Shown here: one piece after another, positions 1-11,245 of the stretch
How positions within the stretch are numbered: the stretch's first letter is position 1
Layout: each line of letters opens with the position of its first letter
Source of the DNA: Pseudorasbora parva
Taxonomy: Eukaryota; Chordata; Actinopteri; Cypriniformes; Gobionidae
DNA length: 64,000 bases
Assembly (NCBI RefSeq): GCF_024679245.1
Contig: NC_090191.1
Coordinates: forward strand, 35,297,451-35,361,450
Direction: 5' to 3'
Notes under the pieces: generated by a model
The model's database searches: none
What the model was told of the DNA's origin: nothing
What the model saw: the letters and a program-made list of their open reading frames with translations, nothing else
Made by a program: the position numbers and the translations under genes

Positions 1-1449
1 AGTCGAGAAGCAAGTCAGGAAGGACAGACTTTCAGGTTTTCGAGGACCTCTCATCTATTTCCTCATAATATGGACAACATGACAAGAAGGGTGAAACCAC
101 TGTTTGGTACAGTTTAAAAGGAAAGACTATAGCTTATGGAAGAAAAAGATGCAATTCTACAGTAGCGCACACAAGGCAAAAAAATGCCAGGAGTGTGTAC
201 AAAGTACAGGCACCACAATAGAGCCTATTCACAACACTGTACAATGCCATAATTCGCCTGTTGTGAAAATGATCTTTGGATTGCACTTGCCTGGGTTTCT
301 CCCTTATCTCTCCAGAGATCAGGGCAGATAAAGATCAAGATGGCCGGTGCAGAGTAAATGCACCATCTTCAGGTGATATCCATACACAGTTCTGGCCTGC
401 TGCCAAGGCCCCCTAGGCCGTCACTCTACACTCACCCCCGTTTAGTGAAGCTGACATGTTATTCCCACAGGCTAAGAGTGCAGACTCAGGATTATTTTTG
501 CTTTCTCTTACAAAAGTAACAAAAAATAATCAAGACATGCAGCCAAGAAACTAATTTGAGCCAGAATCAGCGTGCCAACACCAAACTGATATTTGAGGCC
601 TCCAACATGTTGGGAAATCTAAAACTCACTTTCGTTCCCACCCCTCCTACTTTTCCGCTTTCTTAGAATGAGAATGAAAGTGACTAGATGAGTGAAGGAG
701 GAAAAAGAGACGTCCAAGCACAAACAGGCACTGTTCTTGCAGCACTAATTCACTCATGCCGAATTCCAGCATTCCGTGGTGCTCCCAGATAACAGCTGAG
801 TTGGCAAATGAGGCTTGCATTTTCTCAAGAATATTCCTGAGGGGAACAATGTGAAAGACCTTAACAGAAGTTATTAAGGTATAAATGTGCATTTAGCACA
901 TTGAAACCCAAGATTTTGCATACATGCACAAGTAGGAGCTCTGGACGAGGCTTTAGACAATTCGGGAGGAGAATTCTGACCTCATTTTTTGACTCAAGGG
1001 ACAAAACAAAAAGCTTGGAATCAATACAAGCGAGTTGAGAGCAAATCCACAGGCAGCTGGAGTCAATGCAAGTCTGAGAACCTTCTGAAATCCAAAAGAA
1101 AAAAATGGGGTCAGAGGGATTTTATGGAGGTTGTACAAGGTTTCTCAATGATCTGTCAATGCAATCCACCTTGACGAGACTACCAAAAACCTTGCACCTG
1201 AGATTTTGGCTCATGAATGGGGTCGTATGGTACATGGACGTGGGGAATGTGCTTGGATAATCTCTCAAGACGGATCTGGACATATGAGACTTCAATTAAT
1301 CTTTCCAAGACAAGGCCTGCTTGTTTAGATGGAAGGCAAAGCTCAGGTGTATGTGATCCAAAAGCTAAATGTGTATTTATCGGAGCACAACGGGAATGAC
1401 CATTGGGATTTGTTTCCGCAACTTTCGCGTGATTATAGCCACAAAATAG

Positions 1450-1575
1450 CACTGTGAACTTATTACAGGGACAATCCCCCTGGAGCAACCTGGGGTTAAG
1501 TGTCTGACTCAGGGGGGCTCCCGTTTTGTGGCAATTGATCCGCCCCTGTGCTTTAATCACTACACCACACCTTTT
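1450..1575 (-). repeat. tRNA-derived SINE fragment
   Basis: Read on the minus strand from about 1,572, the block begins GGTGTGGTGTAGTGATTAAA, an A-box-like tRNA head. It continues with CACTTAACCCCAGGTTGCTC and CAGGGGGATTGTCCCTGTAA, the body sequence of a dispersed teleost SINE whose intact copies end in a 'GCTTTGGATAAAAGCGTCTG' type tail. The tail is missing here and the B box is degenerate, so this is an old truncated copy. The family assignment is from memory of the consensus. Confidence 0.6.
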
Positions 1576-2915
1576 AAAGAAGTCTTAAAAGAACTTGAAT
1601 TCGAAAAAATCTATTTATAGGTGAGAGGTCGAACAAATCAATGGGTCTGAACTATGTAAACTCTGACCCTGGCATACAACTACAGAGCTCTCAAATTTCA
1701 TTTATGCAATGCAGATATACATGCAATTTTGGCGTAAGATTGACATAGACCCTGAATGATCACATTACAAAGAACTTCTGCTTTACCATGACTCACAAGA
1801 GCGTCTGGTTATTAATAGGGAAATTTCACCTGCTCCTTCATGAAGGATCTGAGAGACGCCATGAGTCACATTGACCTGCTAGTCAGACTGAAGCAGGTGA
1901 AGTGAAACCGAAGGCAGGTGACAGACTATAGCAGGCACTGCATGACAGAAATCACAAGATTCCTTCAGATTAATCAATGAGGGAGCTGATGCAAGGATGC
2001 CACCAATGTAGCACTCATGTATCAATCACAGAGATTACAACTGAAGTATGTGGTTAGGCCATGAGTAATACGGACTTCCTTAACATGCATTCTGAAGCAA
2101 CTGCGCATGTGCATTACAGGAATTCACTATCACGCTTGTGTAAGAGACAGACATGCAGCGTGGTTGCGACTGTGTGTTAGCGCATGTGGGTGGGGTGGCA
2201 AAAACAAGAAGGCTCACAAAGTGAGAAGACCGAGTTGCACTATAAAAGCTCTCAAACGCGAAAAGAATGTATTGTCGTCACCTGGCAATTTTTCTAGAAT
2301 GAATAACAGTCTGATCTTAAAACCGGTCTCTTTAAAAGTTCAACATGGATTCAAGAGAAAGAATTGGCACCGTATCAAAACCTAGAAAACCGCAGCCTGC
2401 TCCTTTGGCCTGCACCCCACGTTGTCAAAACAGTTCCGTCACCATGGCTGCAAAGACCTGAGAGGCCGCAGTTACACATGTCAGAGACTATAGCACAGGC
2501 GAGGTGGGTGGACGCAGGAAGTTGTCAACCACCATATATATGAGCGGTTCTCAACTGGTGGGTCTTGACCGAAAAATGTTCAAAGTGGAAAGAACACAGG
2601 CTTAAAAATAAGATGAATAAATTAACACGAATAATGAAGGCTATTTAAGCAGTATAACCTGCAAAACTGCAAAGTAAACATTTTATAATCTACTAACATT
2701 TAAATATTTGGGGTTGTTTGGATGTTTTTAGATAGATATTCTTTTGCTCACTTAAGCCGCATTTATTTGATTAAAAAATACTATACAAACACAGTGTAAA
2801 TAATTAATTGGCTTGAGTAGAGTGAACTCAAATTACTTAAATTAATTTAAAATTACTTAACTTTACTATAACTCTTATGAGTATTTAGAACTTTCTTTTT
2901 CTTTTGAGTTCTCAA

Positions 2916-3893
2916 TAGGGCTGTCAACGAATATTCTAATCTAAATTCGAATATATATTCGAATAGTTTTTAAAAAACGAATTTCGAAGGAGAAAATTAA
3001 TATTCGAATTAAAAAAAAAATTTAAAAAAAAAAAAAAAAAACCCGCCGCGGTAGTAGAGGCGTGGCTGTCTGCTTTGCGAGTGAGCGCGCCATTGGGGTT
3101 CAGGGACAGGTCACAGGAGTCGCACTGTCACTGCTGAAAGTGGACGCGTCTTGCAGGGAAGATGGCAGAAAGTGCAGAGCCCAACTCGACCGCAGCAGAG
3201 AAAGAGATTTTAACTTCCTAATCTAAAAAGCCATGTCTGGAAGTACGTTGGATTTTGTTCGGTAGGAGGTAAAATTGTTGAGCCGCGAGATAGTTATATG
3301 CAAGCTATGTAAGATACAGTTAGCATGTCATGCCTCATTTTATTTAACATTAAACAGAAACATTAAAAAAAGTGTAGGCTACTGTACTGACTGAAGAGAT
3401 ATAAAGGATAAATGCACTGCTTTACCATGTCAATGAAAAGGTCCATGTTTAGAACAGCTGAGCTAGCTCGGAGAGCTCAATATGCTGTAAGTTAATATTG
3501 CAGTTAATATTAATAATATTAGTTTCAATCACTGAATGAAGCCTGCTATATTTGGGACAAGAGTCGCGAGTCTCGCGACCTTAAATTGCTTGCACAAAAC
3601 TCTTGATCAGCACTCGATCAGAGAGAGAGAGAGGTCTGCACTCTGCGGTCTTGGCCATTAGTTAATTTATATATAATTATATATAATAATAATTTATAAT
3701 AACAATCTACTTGTTTTTGTTTAAGTAATACGTTGTCAAATATGTATAAACTTAAATAGACAAACTATACAAGTAGTTAATGTCTCTTTGTATTAATTTG
3801 TCTTGTTATTGACGTAATGTGCGTTATTGACAAAATGCGCGCCCAGATGTTCGAATATTCGAATGACATTTTTGAGCAATTTTGACAGCCCTA
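2916..3893 (+). mobile_element. hAT-type DNA transposon relic with 8-bp target duplication
   Basis: The element starts TAGGGCTGTCAA and ends TTGACAGCCCTA (perfect 12-bp terminal inverted repeats). It is flanked on both sides by GTTCTCAA (2,908-2,915 and 3,894-3,901), the 8-bp duplication typical of hAT elements. Inside, from 3,162, a short frame reads MAESAEPNSTAAEKEI. After frame shifts come pieces resembling a BED zinc finger (KPCLEVRW, then SYMQAM around 3,225-3,315). The rest of a transposase is missing, so it is a deleted, non-autonomous copy with internal A-rich and TA-rich tracts. Confidence 0.85.
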
Positions 3894-3971
3894 GTTCTCA
3901 AACTGACACATTTTAAGTAATCTGAATAGTTTCATTGTTTTGAGTTTTATGAACTTGTTTCTTTTAACTTA

Positions 3972-4933
3972 GGCTGAATCCGAAATCCCCCCCATTCACT
4001 ATTCCCTGCATTAGTTCACTAATATATTTCACTTGAAGGAAGGCTTGCTACGATAGTCGGTGTTCCCGTTGTTACCGTTGCTCAGGCTCAACACTGGTCA
4101 CATCATGTGCACACCGTGACACCGCCCCCACTGTCGTTTTGATTTTTTATAGTAATAAAGTCATTTAGTTCAGTTGGAGAACAGACAGTACAAATAAAAA
4201 CTGAACGTGTCTGCTTGATAAACCATGATCCGAATGAGTGTCGCAGCACAAACGCAGCAGGAGTCAGATCTCCAGCTGACAGACAAGATGATCGCAGAAG
4301 ATTTGGTTTCAAAGTGAAATGCAAACACGCCTATTTAAGTGAGTTTGTCATTGTGTGTTCTTGTGTTTTTCATTAAAAATAATAGGCTAATGAACCCACA
4401 GTTCAAGCAACCCGCCCCCAAATCAGCGCTAATTCTTAACTGAAACTAAAATCTGCTTGGCCACACAGAGCGCACATTTGATGATGAGCTGTCATTCATG
4501 GTGTATGAACACTGGCGCGTTTTCATTACAAGCATATGGAAGCTTAACTTTCATAGGAATTCACCACTCGCTTTGCTCCGCTCCGTTATTAATGCCAGAG
4601 CGGCTGTGTGCATGTTCCTTTTGGTTGGATAGAATTAGTGATTTAAAAGCCCAGTCGGTGATACTGGTATTACCGGTGTTGTCACACGTTGATTAACCAG
4701 TGGGAAAATTTCCACACCGTCACATCCCTACTTGAAGGAATGAATGAAAACGAGTGCGTGAAGTCGGACAGCCGTTGAGTGTACATCGCCTATACACTTT
4801 TTATTACGGTGCAATGTGGGATTGAATAAGTGCACTCAAACATGTCCATTTTGGTTTCAGACACCACTAAAAATGGCTGTCCCCTTAAATAATGCCCTAT
4901 TTAAGGGTGTAGGGGGCGATTTCAAATTCAGCC
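3972..4933. mobile_element. PIF/Harbinger-like non-autonomous element with 3-bp TTA duplication, itself carrying a nested insertion
   Basis: The left end is GGCTGAATCCGAAATCCCCC; the right end, reverse-complemented, is GGCTGAATTTGAAATCGCCC, an imperfect terminal inverted repeat. TTA flanks both sides (3,969-3,971 and 4,934-4,936), the duplication expected of PIF/Harbinger elements. The empty-site comparison with 11,050-11,075 places the boundaries at these bases. No transposase frame remains. About 691 bp of its length is a second element (4,040-4,730). Confidence 0.7.
4040..4730. mobile_element. Nested hAT-like element inside the Harbinger-like element
   Basis: CTTGAAGG occurs immediately before (4,032-4,039) and after (4,731-4,738) this block, giving an 8-bp target-site duplication. 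The right end reads CACACCGTCACATCCCTA, which on the other strand starts TAGGGATGTGACGG, a hAT-like terminus. The left end (AAGGCTTGCTACGATAGTCG) matches this only weakly, so the left inverted repeat has decayed or the first bases were lost. Chance frames of 73 and 79 codons inside it do not resemble a transposase. Confidence 0.6.
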
Positions 4934-5504
4934 TTAGACTTACTTAAATTTACCTGGGCTAAAACTGATCTCTATTTCCCAGCATGCTTTTGCCATGAGA
5001 CTCAAAAGGGACAGTAAATGCTAAAATTGAGTGTTATATAATGTTTTTGGTGCAAGATTAATTTTAAGTGGGAGATTCAGTAGTGGTTAATGTTTTGTTA
5101 TGCTACTTAAGAAGAGTTTCTGTTATGTTGGGTTTTTTGGGGGTTGGCACCATGGCCATATATGTTAATTGTATAATATTGCTGTCCTCATTTATCTATG
5201 CTATGCTAATGCTACCAAAGCATTGTGTTTAGCAGGGGGGCATTTATTGAATTAGTTAGTTAACGATAGTCAAGTTTCCACTACAAAAATAACAAAAGTT
5301 AACTAAACTAAAAAAAAATTTTTTTTAGTTAAATGTATGAATTGGCTTTCTCAAATATTTAAAGTTCAGAGGAATTCAAATGTTTGATTACAAAATAAAA
5401 ACCTCGTACTTCAACCAGTTGCCTCATTTTATTTTTGGCAACTTATTCGGCTTTACAGTGCAGTGAAGTTTTATATATATAAATATATGTATAAATATAT
5501 ATAT

Positions 5505-6286
5505 AACCGCAGGGCGCAGGCCATTGCATAGAATACAGAGGACTACCTCGATTTCACACATTGCTGACATCATGCTATTATATATATAAAAAGTATGCAT
5601 GTTTTTAAATCTAGTAATGACTGTAAAGGTTAAGTTTAACTGCTATTTATTTTTTTATTTAGACAAAATATCAGAATATTATTTCTAGTTATCAGCCAAA
5701 AGAAAATATATTCATTATTGGCTTGTTCACATCAGCCAGATTTTTAATAAACCATCTTTAATAAACACAAATGCTATTTCTAATGCAATTATTAACCGCT
5801 AGCAAGTAAATGGCTTAATGCACCTCAAACAAAATCAGACACAAACTCTTGGCCTTGGTCATTCTGGGTGGACTTGCATTGAGGGAATTGCATTTGCCAA
5901 AATCTGCTCTTGTTCAGGGATACTGTGAGCGCAGTTTTCTTTTCTTTCTGTGCAGAAAAGCTCTTCAACAAACTCACATCCTTCCTGCACGCCAGCAAAC
6001 ACCCGTCCCACAACCGCATTCAGCCCTGGCTGCTTTTTCAATAGAGGAAATACTCAAAGCCTCAAGAAGATTTCCACACTTTTTTTGAGAGAGAGACCAT
6101 TCAGAGCAATAGTTTTAAAAAACACAAACAATACCTATTACTTCCAGAAATATAATGTGGCTTAAAAATCATAAACACAGTTTTTTGAACCTCAACAATT
6201 TTGAATCGTTTGCTCAGCCACAATGACGTCAGCAATGTGTGAAACCGAGGTGCCCCTCTGTATTCTATGCAATGGCCTGCGGTTTT
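5505..6286. mobile_element. Element with ~65-bp terminal inverted repeats (MITE-like)
   Basis: The left arm (5,505-5,574) and right arm (6,222-6,286) are near-perfect inverted copies. Both contain CCATTGCATAGAATACAGAG and TTTCACACATTGCTGAC. The left arm has an extra GGCGCAG after ACCGCAG. The roughly 650 bp between them is AT-rich and carries no recognisable transposase, only short frames on both strands. I cannot define a target-site duplication, so the family is unassigned. Confidence 0.65.
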
Positions 6287-8539
6287 GATATTTTAGGTCG
6301 TGCGCTTTGGTTTTCAGTGGACAAGTATACTGGTCTTTCCAAAAACTCTTAAAGAGCTTATGGGCTTCTAAGACAAACTACTGTCACAGCATGAGACATA
6401 AATCGAGTTTTAGTTAGATTACAGATAAACACTCTTACACACACTGGCACAAAGGCCTTAACTGCTGCATTAAAAAAGGATTAGGGCTGGGCGAGAAACA
6501 TTGCAATGATTTTAATGAGCTTTTTATTTGGGCGTTAATTTCTAAATGGCCACAGTATAGTTCCGTGCCCCCCTCATTGTTATGCCACAGATTATGAGAA
6601 AATTAAAGGTATAATATGTAAGATTTTTGGATTAAAATATCCAAACAACCACTAGAACAGTGTTATATATTTTGTTGACTTGTGTACTTACATTATCCTA
6701 TATGTTTCCAAGAATTTTTAAAACCAGAGAAAAAAACAATTTAATCCAGGACACCGACCATGTCCGTGTGTCCCCTATTAGTGACATCATACCCGCGTTA
6801 CCCTCGATTTACTGTTTTAATTTGTAGAAACCATGGAAACAACAAATACGCTTTTATATATAATGTGTTTTATTAGATTGGTGTCTAACTGTTTGGGTAC
6901 ATTCATCGACAGAATAATCAATTATTGTTATAGAGCTCAACACAGTCTTATTATTTAAATCCATTTTTTTTAAGCTACTTATTGTGCCTAAACAGTCAAA
7001 TACACACAAAATAATGACAAAGTGATTGATGGCAAGTATTCCCGTGAACACAGTCAGTTGTGTTTTAAGTGAACATAAACAGCTAAGAAAGAAAACACGT
7101 GTAACAGTATAATAGATCCGTGTGTCGGGTTTTAAAGTGACAGCAGCCTAATAATCAGATAATATTAAGAATATGGCAGTTTTTCCCCATGGTATCGATG
7201 TCAAAACTGTGGCCAGTGAAAATGCCTATAATGAAGTCTAGTGACTACTTCACAAGAACAGCTATTTGGTCAAAATGATAGATGAATAAAGAAATAACAT
7301 TTAAATAAAAAATATTTTAAATACCATCAAATGCTAATAAATATTGAGAATTTCTATTAGCCAAGCCCTGACAAGGATATGCACGTTTTACAACTATCTC
7401 TCTTCATGACACTAGATAAACATAGATACTCTTTCTCTCATACACACATTAATATATTTAAATAACCTCTGGCTAATATCTACTAGAAGATAAGCAGGTA
7501 CGTTTTTTAAGTGCCTTGAAACCTAGTTGCATCAATAAACAAACATTGCAAAGGACTAAAGCTCAGAGTGTGACTGATATCCTACGTGAACCGCGAAAAG
7601 CAAACTAAAAGAACGCACTTGGACTCCTTTTGCTTGCATAATGCTGACGTCATTGGATAGGCATTCCACCTCAGCAGGAATTCCAAGCCTTCTGACAAGG
7701 TTTGGAAATCATATGGAAAGCAGTAATGAAATTAGCTTAGGGATAGTCAATGTTCCTCCGACAAGGCAATGAAAGAGGCAGCCAGAAGACATGAGACAGT
7801 GACTGGTGTTTAGATTGAGGAAAGAGATTATTAGCACTCTAATACAAGTAGAAAAATCACCAACAGTTATAGCATATAAGAGTAGAAGTTTGACGTCTCA
7901 CTATCCTCCCACAAGGCTACAACACAGCAAAACATTGCATGAGAAAGCATCTATGGCATGCTATCAATTAGGACAGGAAGCTATTTGAACTCACCAGTCA
8001 GTTTTTGAAAAGTAAAATTTGCACTTAGAATAAATGTCTATGGAGCAAGGTATTGCATAATACAGACGGTGTTTCAACAGTTTACCCACTAAACATTTTC
8101 AGACAAGTGTGACAATGCAAAGTTACATTGCATTTTTCAACTCGTCTTGACTGCATACTTCACATTTCTGCTTTGAAACGTCTTGCCCCAGACTTCCAAT
8201 GTAAGTGCATGGCATTTTCAACTGACAGCAGGACACAAATGATATTAATAAAAACATTCAAGATTAAACAAAGTCTTTTTTGATACTGACATTGGCGTTG
8301 TCTATATGTGAGGCTTAAAGCTTCTCATGCTTTTAACCCAACACTCAAGAGTACTGTCTCTCTTGCTGTATAAATGATTCATGTCTACGTTAGATGACTC
8401 AGAAATGTGTAATAATGGCAAAGCAATAACAACTGACTCAAAAATAGAAAACAAAATTAACACTAGCCCAGCGTTATAAATAAAAGGTTTGAAGAAACTG
8501 ACTTTGGCAAGCAAATAAATCAGTGGATTAAAAGAAACT

Positions 8540-8713
8540 GGATGGATGGATGGATGGATGGATGGATGGATGGATGGATGGATGGATGGATGGATGGATG
8601 GATGGATGGATGGATGGATGGATGGATGGATGGATGGATGGATGGATGGATGGATGGATGGATGGATGGGTGGGTGGACGGATGGATGGATGGACGGATG
8701 GATGGATGGATGG
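8540..8713. repeat. (ATGG)n tetranucleotide microsatellite, ~170 bp
   Basis: About 43 units of GGAT/ATGG run almost unbroken, with a few variant units (GGGT, GGAC) clustered in the last 50 bp. Frames encoding MDGW or IHPS repeats are translations of this tract, not genes. Confidence 0.98.
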
Positions 8714-9531
8714 GAATTATAGCCTGTAAATTGATGCACCAAAACAGCCTCTGTCTGGAGAAGGGAAACCCCCCAAAACAGACCCTGAAAATCACAGGAA
8801 GAGCTAACCACAGAGCATTAAGCCACACTCACACCAAGCTAACAATCAGATCAGTCTTTTTTTGCAAACAGGTACTTTTTTATTTTCATCTATGGACCAA
8901 TCGGGTCAACATTAAAACAGAAAGAGCACCAGAATATAATTTACTCCTCCGTGTCTCTATCCCAACAGCCACAATGCTAAAGACCCCTAAATATAATCCA
9001 GTAGGTCAGCATTGAAAAAAAAAAAGAGGATTTATAAGAATTACTTCCCGCAACCCCATGGGCATGTGAAGAATAAGCTCTTCAGTCTCCACCCGAGGGG
9101 TTTGGGAGGAGGAATGGGCCGCATTCTCAAAATACCAGGGAAGACCATGAAAGGTTTGCGGCCACGGAGAGCTCACTCCCCCTTCCCGCCCTGACCTCCG
9201 CGTCCCTCCAATAGAGACTGCTCATTGACCCACAAGACCTCTGGATATGAAGCATAAAAACAGTTATTAACTAGTCACTGCAGACCACGTCCCATTACCA
9301 GATCTAATTATATTGCATGTGCGAGTAAAAAGAAAAATCCAAAATTGAACAGTAAGGATTTTTCACATTTTCACTTGTCCTGCCATAATTTTATTTAAAA
9401 AATTGACAATTTAAAATAATTGTATTCTATTTTTATTTAATTACATTTTTATTTAATTAGTTTTCAGCATCATTACTCCAGTCTTCAGTGTCAGATGATC
9501 CATCAGAAATCATTCTAATATGCTGATTTGC

Positions 9532-9841
9532 TAGCCTGGTCCTACCAGACTCTTTTACATTTCATTTGTACAGAGTCTGGCCACTCTCCATTGACAAGCG
9601 TTAACTTTCTTGAAGGCGGGTACTCTGCTAAAGTTTAAAACTATTGGATCTGCCCAGAGCCACTCGAGATCTGCCATAACCAATTGTTAACGTTAGTTTG
9701 ACGTATATCAAACGTATCATATATAAGCGCACAACATCAACATCATCTGTTCAATCAACGTCCATTCAGAATGTACCGCAATGTACCGAGTGCTGAAGAA
9801 AAACTAAAATCGGAAGTACGTAGAAGGGTGGAGCCAGGCTA
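9532..9841. mobile_element. Short DNA transposon remnant with TAGCCTGG inverted termini
   Basis: The block begins TAGCCTGG and ends CCAGGCTA (8-bp perfect inverted termini), enclosing about 300 bp with no coding potential. It sits directly after TTCAGCATCATTACTCCAGT...ATGCTGATTTGC (9,463-9,530), a dispersed cyprinid repeat end, so it appears to have inserted into that older repeat. No clean target duplication is visible. Confidence 0.45.
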
Positions 9842-10442
9842 CTTATTTCTTATTATATTGTAAACCCGCTGTGCTTCTTAAAATTTTTGTTGGAAATTGA
9901 TACATATTTTGTAGGATACTGAAGGATATGGATGCGAATAGAAGAATATGAATAGAAAGTTCAACAGAAAAGGATTTATTTGAAATAGAATTTTTTTTGT
10001 AACATGTCTTTGATACTTTAGACGAAGTTAATGCTCCCACAACAACACCAATTAAAAAGCATACTTTCAACCCATTCGAATGAACGCTTCCAATACGATC
10101 ACAAGTGACAATTTCGACACGTTCTACGTTTCCGTTCAATGCGTCACACCAAGGCAAATGTTTGGGTTTGCAAGGCATAAAAAGCGCATGTACAAGACCA
10201 ACGAATATAAGATGACAATGCAGTACTGGCCAAAAGAGGCACGTGATTTTCTATCGCACAGGCCCTGGACAGCAGCCTAACACTGTATCATGTGAGTTCA
10301 CCACATTCATAATGAAACTTAACAACTAGGAGTTTCAAATGTATTTATTTGATATTGTCTACACAGTGCATTACTGTACATATGCATGCGTACAATCAAA
10401 TGCATAAAGTTTAAACCCTTTTAAAGACAAAAAGAGATGGAA

Positions 10443-10446
<4 letters not shown>

Positions 10447-10480
<34 letters not shown>
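10447..10480. repeat. (GT)n microsatellite
   Basis: Uninterrupted GT dinucleotides for about 34 bp. Confidence 0.95.
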
Positions 10481-10929
10481 TCAGAATGAGGGCAATCTCC
10501 ATTGCCCTTTAGCCCCTCGGCTGCCACATGAATGAGAAGTATTCATCCACCAGCTGGCCGTCAGAGCTTTGCGGCCATACGCTGCAGGCATGGGGACCGG
10601 GCTTCTGTAGCCACGGCCCTAGCGACCCTTTCCTCGGCACAGAGCCGTTTATAGTCAAGCCAAATGACCAGAATTGGGGAGTCATGGTAACACAGAGCGG
10701 CCGGCGTATCACGCCATGGCCCCCTTCTGCCTTATTCTTCCTCATGAATAAGAATCTGTACTCCACTGGTGAATATTTCTAGACGTCCGGCTGAGTCAGT
10801 GAGTTTATCCAAGGCAGACAGAGAGCAGATCTGTTAAAGGTGGGCCACTGTTTGGTACGCCACCCCTTTTGACCAACTTTTTTTTTGTTTTACACTTTGG
10901 CATGTTTCTATTTATACATGTTACTATGA

Positions 10930-11245
10930 AACGAATTAGCTTGAATGAACTTTTATGATTATTTAGAACTTTCTTTTGAGTTCTCAAACTGACACATTTT
11001 AGGTTATCTAAATTGTTTCTTTGTTTTGAGTTTTATGAACTTATTTATTTGAATTTAGACAAACTTAAATTTAACTGGGCTGGGATTTCTATTTCCCAGC
11101 ATGCTTTGCTATGGCACTCAAAAGGGACAATAAATGCCAAAATGAAGTGTTGTATTATGTTTTTTTGTGTGTGTGTGTGTGTGTATGTGTGTGTGTGTGG
11201 GTTTGCGTGTGTAAAATTAACGTTTAGTTAAGTGGGAGATAACAT
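10930..11245. repeat. Dispersed repeat, copy B (uninterrupted)
   Basis: This is the intact counterpart of the interrupted repeat at 2,840-5,085, sharing TATTTAGAACTTTCTTTTG, GTTCTCAAACTGACAC, ATTTCCCAGCATGCTTTGC and TTAAGTGGGAGAT in order. A (GT)n tract at 11,164-11,212 has expanded inside it. Its role here is as an empty-site reference for two transposon insertions. Confidence 0.75.

Larger units (their letters stand above)
2840..5085. repeat. Dispersed repeat, copy A, interrupted by three transposon insertions
   Basis: The DNA at 2,865-2,915, 3,894-3,971 and 4,934-5,085, once joined, is colinear with 10,945-11,245: TTTAGAACTTTCTTTT, GTTCTCAAACTGACACATTTT, GTTTTGAGTTTTATGAACTT, ATTTCCCAGCATGCTTT and CTCAAAAGGGACA appear in the same order. 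Copy B has no insertions and so acts as the empty-site allele for copy A. I do not recognise the family. It has no coding capacity in either copy. Confidence 0.75.

Noticed and set aside
1180..1560. 126-codon minus-strand frame
   Set aside because: Its N-terminal part overlaps a tRNA-derived SINE fragment, and the rest shows no domain or splice structure.
8302..9015. Long frames encoding MDGW, IHPS and related repeats on both strands
   Set aside because: They are translations of the (ATGG)n microsatellite; a tetranucleotide repeat gives open frames in several registers without selection.
10509..10782. Overlapping 84-85 codon frames on both strands as a possible small gene
   Set aside because: Mutual shadows in a GC-richer block with no similarity, no splice context and no recognisable start environment; kept only as a possible regulatory block.
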